From: CAYXGE01 sp964464435
GTDB taxonomy: Bacteria > Pseudomonadota > Gammaproteobacteria > Burkholderiales > Methylophilaceae
Assembly: GCA_964464435.1 (NCBI GenBank)
Contig: CAYXGE010000037.1
Location: 1 to 17,625 of the forward strand
DNA: 17,625 bases
Direction: 5' to 3'
Shown: positions 14,437 to 17,625 of the stretch, in pieces
Numbering within the stretch: the first letter of the stretch is position 1
Layout: each line of letters opens with the position of its first letter
Notes under the pieces: model-generated
Databases searched by the model: none
What the model saw: the letters and a program-made list of their open reading frames with translations, nothing else
Told to the model about the DNA's origin: nothing
Made by a program: the position numbers and the translations under genes

Positions 14437-15312
14437 ATGCTTCAGGGCAGTCTTGTTGCGATTGTGACACCGATGTTTGAGGACGGTTCTCTCGATTTTG
14501 ATACTTTACGCAAATTGATTGACCTTCATGTGAGTCAACAAACAGATGGTATAGTGATTGTTGGCACTACAGGTGAATCCCCAACTGTAGACTTTCAAGA
14601 ACATTGTGCATTAATTAAATTGACTGTTGAGCACGCCGCTGGTCGCATACCTGTAATTGCGGGCACTGGTGCAAACTCTACAAAAGAGGCAATTGAACTC
14701 ACTGCACAAGCTAAGGATATGGGGGCGGATGCCTGTTTGCTAGTTGCACCTTACTACAATAAGCCCACGCAAGAAGGTTTGTATCAACACTACAAATCAG
14801 TTGCTGAAGCAGTGGATATTGACCAAATTCTTTACAATGTCCCTGGCAGAACAGGATGCGATTTACTTAATGACACCACGCTTCGCCTAGCCGAGATTCA
14901 AAATATTGTAGGAATTAAAGACGCCACTGGCAATATGGAGCGCGCAACTGACCTGATTAGACGCGTACCGAAAGACTTTGCGGTTTACAGTGGAGATGAT
15001 GCTACTTGTATGCCTCTTATGTTATTGGGCGGACATGGCGTGATTTCTGTGACTGCAAATGTCGCGCCAATGCAGATGCATCGACTGTGCCAAGCAGCGC
15101 TCTCTGGCAACATTTCTGAAGCACGCAAGATAAATAATGCACTATTTGGTTTACATCAAAAGCTTTTTGTAGAAGCCAACCCGATTCCAGTAAAATGGGT
15201 GCTTCAAGAAATGGGATTAATAGCCCCTGGTATGCGCCTTCCGATGACCGCTCTTTCTGCGCAATACCACGAGGTACTTCGGGCAGCTATGCAACAAGCG
15301 TCTATCCATTAA
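14437..15312 (+). CDS. dapA: 4-hydroxy-tetrahydrodipicolinate synthase
   Basis: Condenses pyruvate and aspartate semialdehyde in the first committed step to diaminopimelate and lysine; cytosolic. The 291-residue TIM barrel keeps all key residues in E. coli numbering: Thr44 and Thr45 in GTTGES, Tyr133 in LYNVPGRTG with Arg138, and the Schiff-base Lys161 in GIKDATGN. The N-terminal GSLVAIVTPM is typical. It heads a gene run with bamC 42 bases downstream and the metallo-hydrolase after that, an arrangement familiar in betaproteobacteria. No riboswitch-like leader is visible in the short 5' region. Confidence 0.97.
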   Translation: MLQGSLVAIVTPMFEDGSLDFDTLRKLIDLHVSQQTDGIVIVGTTGESPTVDFQEHCALIKLTVEHAAGRIPVIAGTGANSTKEAIELTAQAKDMGADACLLVAPYYNKPTQEGLYQHYKSVAEAVDIDQILYNVPGRTGCDLLNDTTLRLAEIQNIVGIKDATGNMERATDLIRRVPKDFAVYSGDDATCMPLMLLGGHGVISVTANVAPMQMHRLCQAALSGNISEARKINNALFGLHQKLFVEANPIPVKWVLQEMGLIAPGMRLPMTALSAQYHEVLRAAMQQASIH

Positions 15313-15354
15313 TGGCGACCATTTTAACAAGTTAAATTTTATAGAGAATGTGTC

Positions 15355-16662
15355 ATGCACTTTTCAACGACTAAACAAGTTTATTCACATAAAAAAATTG
15401 CGGTCATAATTGCAGCAGTTTTGAGCCTAACAGCCTGTGATTCGATTCCCTTTTTCGATAAAACCCCTGACTATAAATCAGCTGGACGAAGCCGTCCGCT
15501 TGAAGTACCTCCTGATCTCACTTCAGCCTCAAGAAGCGATACGTTTTCTGTTCCTGGCGGCTCTACAAGCTACTCTACTTATAATCAGGGCGGACCAGCA
15601 GAATTAGAACAAGAACGTATTTTACCTAACCCAGAGAACGTGAAAATTGAACGTGCTGGCTCACAACGTTGGTTAGTGGTACAAGCTGACCCCGAAAAAA
15701 TTTGGCCTATCATTCGTGAATTTTGGACAGAACTTGGGTTTGCGGTACGTGTTGAAAACGCTGAAACTGGCGTGATGGAAACAGAATGGGTAGATAGCTC
15801 AAATATTACTAAAGATGATAAAGGTGGCTATTTAGATAAATTTCAAGGCTGGTTAGATAAGCTTAATACCTTACAATCACGTCAGAAATTTCGCACACGT
15901 ATCGACCGCGGAGAAACTGGCACAACGGAAATTTTCCTGAGCCATCGTTCTGTTGCTGACAGTGTTAAAGATGACGGTATTGAGCGCGTTAGAACCAGCG
16001 CAGGCACCTATGATTTAGGTTATAAACTCAAAACCAAGCAAACTACCGTGGAACAAGACCGTGCCAACGAAGAAGATATTGATGCAGAATTGATGCGCAG
16101 GCTAATGGTGCGTTTAGGTGTAGATGCTAATAAATCTCGTGAGATTATTGCTAAAACAGAAGTAAAAGCTCGCGCAAAAATACTCAGTGAGTCTGATGGT
16201 ACAAGTAAACTGGTAGTATTTGATGCATTTGATAGGGCTTGGCGACGTGTTGGCTTATCCCTAGACCGCGTTGGTTTTGTGGTTGAAGATCGAGACCGCT
16301 CGAAAGGGGTATTTTTTGTGCGCTACACGGATGTTGCGATTGATGACGCGCCAGTTAAAAAAGAAAAAGGATTAATTGAAAGTCTTCAATTTTGGAAAAA
16401 TGATAGCAACTCTGAAAATAATGCTGAGGTAGTAGGTAAAGATGCTAAAAAAATTGAAAATGATGAATCAATTACTGAAAAATTAAAATTTTGGGAAGTA
16501 AAAGAAAAAGAAAAGAACAATCTTGAGCGCTTATATCTCGTTAAAGTGGATGACAAAGAAGATGGAAGCGCTTTAGTTACTGTTACCAATCGTGATGGTG
16601 CCATCAATAAATCTAATACAGCAAGGCGCATGATTAACTTACTGTTTGACCAACTTAAATAG
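15355..16662 (+). CDS. bamC: outer membrane assembly lipoprotein BamC
   Basis: A component of the beta-barrel assembly (BAM) complex, 435 residues. A lipoprotein signal peptide ends in LSLTAC with Cys28 as the lipidated residue. The unstructured N-terminal stretch PDYKSAGRSRPLEVPPDLT is the BamC signature that lies across BamD in the E. coli complex. Two helix-grip domains follow (about 85-215 and 255-435). Two charged inserts with a similar core, IESLQFWKN and ITEKLKFWEV (FW at 346-347 and 379-380), occur before the last strands. Asp at position +2 after Cys28 would be an inner-membrane retention signal by the E. coli Lol rule, which is unexpected for a Bam protein. Followed two bases later by the hydrolase gene. 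Confidence 0.93.
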   Translation: MHFSTTKQVYSHKKIAVIIAAVLSLTACDSIPFFDKTPDYKSAGRSRPLEVPPDLTSASRSDTFSVPGGSTSYSTYNQGGPAELEQERILPNPENVKIERAGSQRWLVVQADPEKIWPIIREFWTELGFAVRVENAETGVMETEWVDSSNITKDDKGGYLDKFQGWLDKLNTLQSRQKFRTRIDRGETGTTEIFLSHRSVADSVKDDGIERVRTSAGTYDLGYKLKTKQTTVEQDRANEEDIDAELMRRLMVRLGVDANKSREIIAKTEVKARAKILSESDGTSKLVVFDAFDRAWRRVGLSLDRVGFVVEDRDRSKGVFFVRYTDVAIDDAPVKKEKGLIESLQFWKNDSNSENNAEVVGKDAKKIENDESITEKLKFWEVKEKEKNNLERLYLVKVDDKEDGSALVTVTNRDGAINKSNTARRMINLLFDQLK

Positions 16663-16664
16663 TT

Positions 16665-17435
16665 ATGCGGTTTGCTTCTCTTGGTAGCGGAAGCGCAGGC
16701 AATAGCTTAGTAATTCATGAAAAATCTACACATCTGCTTGTTGATTGTGGATTTAACACGAAAGAAATGCTTGTGCGATTAGCGAGACTTAATCTAGAAC
16801 CTACACAAATCACAGGCATTTTAATTACCCATGAGCATGACGATCATGCTTCGGGCGCATTCAAATTTGCAAAAAAATATAATATTCCTATTTGGTTAAC
16901 CTATGGCACACAGGTCATGACCACACGCTACCTTCCTAAAGATGATGCGCCTCAACTAAACCTTATTGACAGCCATCAAGCCTTTGTAATTCAAGATATT
17001 ATGGTTCAGCCTTTTCCGGTGCCTCATGATGCAAGAGAACCTGTTCAATTTACCTTAACTGATGGTTTGCATAAACTTGGCGTACTGACTGATACAGGTT
17101 GCAGTACGCCACATATAGAATCAATGCTTAATGGCGCTGACGCTTTAGTTTTGGAATGTAACCACGATGCTGATATGCTAAACAATGGTCCCTATAGTCG
17201 CGCATTGAAATCAAGAATTGCTGGGCGCTTAGGTCATTTGGATAATCAGGTGTCAGCAAGCTTATTATCGCGATTAAATAATAACAAACTAAAACATATT
17301 GTTGCAGCACATCTTAGCGCACAAAATAATCACCCAGATTTAGCTAGCACAGCGCTAGCAAATGTACTGCAATGTGAAAAAAGTTGGATTGGAATTGCTG
17401 AACAGGCGACGGGGTTCAGTTGGCGCAGCCTCTAG
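16665..17435 (+). CDS. metallo-beta-lactamase-fold hydrolase, YycJ/WalJ-like
   Basis: A 256-residue cytosolic hydrolase of the metallo-beta-lactamase superfamily. The N-terminus MRFASLGSGSAGNSLVI is typical of the YycJ/WalJ subgroup. Metal ligands are seen as THEHDDH (His56, His58, Asp60, His61), His121 in VPHDA, Asp143 in LTDTGC, and His167 in ECNHD, with His191 (GHLDN) and His216 (AAHLS) as further conserved residues. WalJ-like proteins are implicated in DNA nuclease or cell-wall coordination roles in Firmicutes, but the proteobacterial substrate is not known. It starts two bases after bamC without a clear ribosome binding site, so it is probably coupled to bamC translation. It ends before a strong terminator. 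Confidence 0.9.
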   Translation: MRFASLGSGSAGNSLVIHEKSTHLLVDCGFNTKEMLVRLARLNLEPTQITGILITHEHDDHASGAFKFAKKYNIPIWLTYGTQVMTTRYLPKDDAPQLNLIDSHQAFVIQDIMVQPFPVPHDAREPVQFTLTDGLHKLGVLTDTGCSTPHIESMLNGADALVLECNHDADMLNNGPYSRALKSRIAGRLGHLDNQVSASLLSRLNNNKLKHIVAAHLSAQNNHPDLASTALANVLQCEKSWIGIAEQATGFSWRSL

Positions 17436-17504
17436 ATAACACTCACAACTTAATATAGCGTATTATATGAAATAGAACTAAAACTTTTACAAAATATCCA
17501 CAAT

Positions 17505-17532
17505 AAAAAAGCCAGCGTTAGCTGGCTTTTTT
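17505..17532. terminator. bidirectional Rho-independent terminator
   Basis: Perfect 12-bp stem (AAAAAAGCCAGC, 17505-17516, and GCTGGCTTTTTT, 17521-17532) with loop GTTA. The T-tract on one strand and the A-tract on the other let it end both the dapA-bamC-hydrolase transcript and the convergent gene from the right. Confidence 0.93.
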
Positions 17533-17565
17533 AATTTAAATAGCAATAAATGCTATTACTTACTC

Positions 17566-17625
17566 TTAGTGAGCAGCAGCGTCTGCAGCAGGAGCAGCTT
17601 CAGCAGCAGGAGCAGCTTCAGCAGC
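17566..17625 (-). CDS. C-terminal end of an Ala/Pro/Glu-rich protein (partial)
   Basis: Reading leftward from the window edge, the frame gives AAEAAPAAEAAPAADAAAH followed by TAA (17568-17566), then a T-tract-ending hairpin. Two direct copies of an 18-base unit encode the EAAPAA repeats. Such low-complexity Ala/Pro tails occur on many secreted, nucleoid or envelope proteins, so no identity can be given. The start lies outside the window. Confidence 0.6.
   Translation of the reverse strand, partial: AAEAAPAAEAAPAADAAAH

Noticed and set aside
17569..17625. Short direct repeats at the right edge as a CRISPR or satellite array
   Set aside because: The 18-base units are contiguous and codon-phased, encoding EAAPAA in the C-terminus of a convergent gene.

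Overview
The window is AT-rich Gram-negative chromosomal DNA. Three things suggest a betaproteobacterium, perhaps a Methylophilaceae-like methylotroph: the rnfABCDGE-nth cluster, the dapA-bamC-metallo-hydrolase cluster, and the base composition. This placement is inferred and was not tested by any search.

Layout. Positions 1-2376 (+) hold the 3' end of a large cadherin/VCBS-repeat surface protein, followed at once by a membrane-bound diguanylate cyclase with PAS and GGDEF domains. A convergent HDOD-domain gene (2399-3235, -) follows. Positions 3332-6834 (-) hold the most unusual block. Transcribed leftward, it encodes a TVP38/VTT membrane protein, an ECF sigma factor, a small zinc-finger (ZAS-type) anti-sigma factor, a secreted Cys-rich repeat peptide, a DUF692 (MNIO) enzyme and a DUF2063 partner. 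The last three form a bufferin-type RiPP operon (bufABC). The precursor peptide is proposed to be oxidatively modified on Cys in EGKC-like motifs and exported to the periplasm to bind copper. A strong terminator ends the block.

Positions 6874-14151 (-) form a compact operon: rnfA, rnfB, rnfC, rnfD, rnfG, rnfE, nth, a FIST-domain protein and a DUF1841 protein. Several neighbours overlap by 1-4 bases. The Rnf complex is a membrane NADH/ferredoxin oxidoreductase, and Nth and RnfB/RnfC carry Fe-S clusters. A 285-bp intergenic region (14152-14436) carries the divergent promoters and a spaced inverted repeat. Positions 14437-17435 (+) encode DapA (lysine/diaminopimelate synthesis), the BamC lipoprotein and a YycJ/WalJ-like metallo-beta-lactamase-fold hydrolase. 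They end at a bidirectional terminator shared with a convergent gene, of which only the Ala/Pro/Glu-rich C-terminal end is in the window.

The main candidate system is the bufABC operon with its linked sigma/anti-sigma pair. The general family is known (bufferins, and the related Haemophilus Hvf oxazolone/thioamide peptides). The decapeptide-repeat precursor with variant EGAC and EGSC units, and the linked VTT protein, are the less familiar parts.
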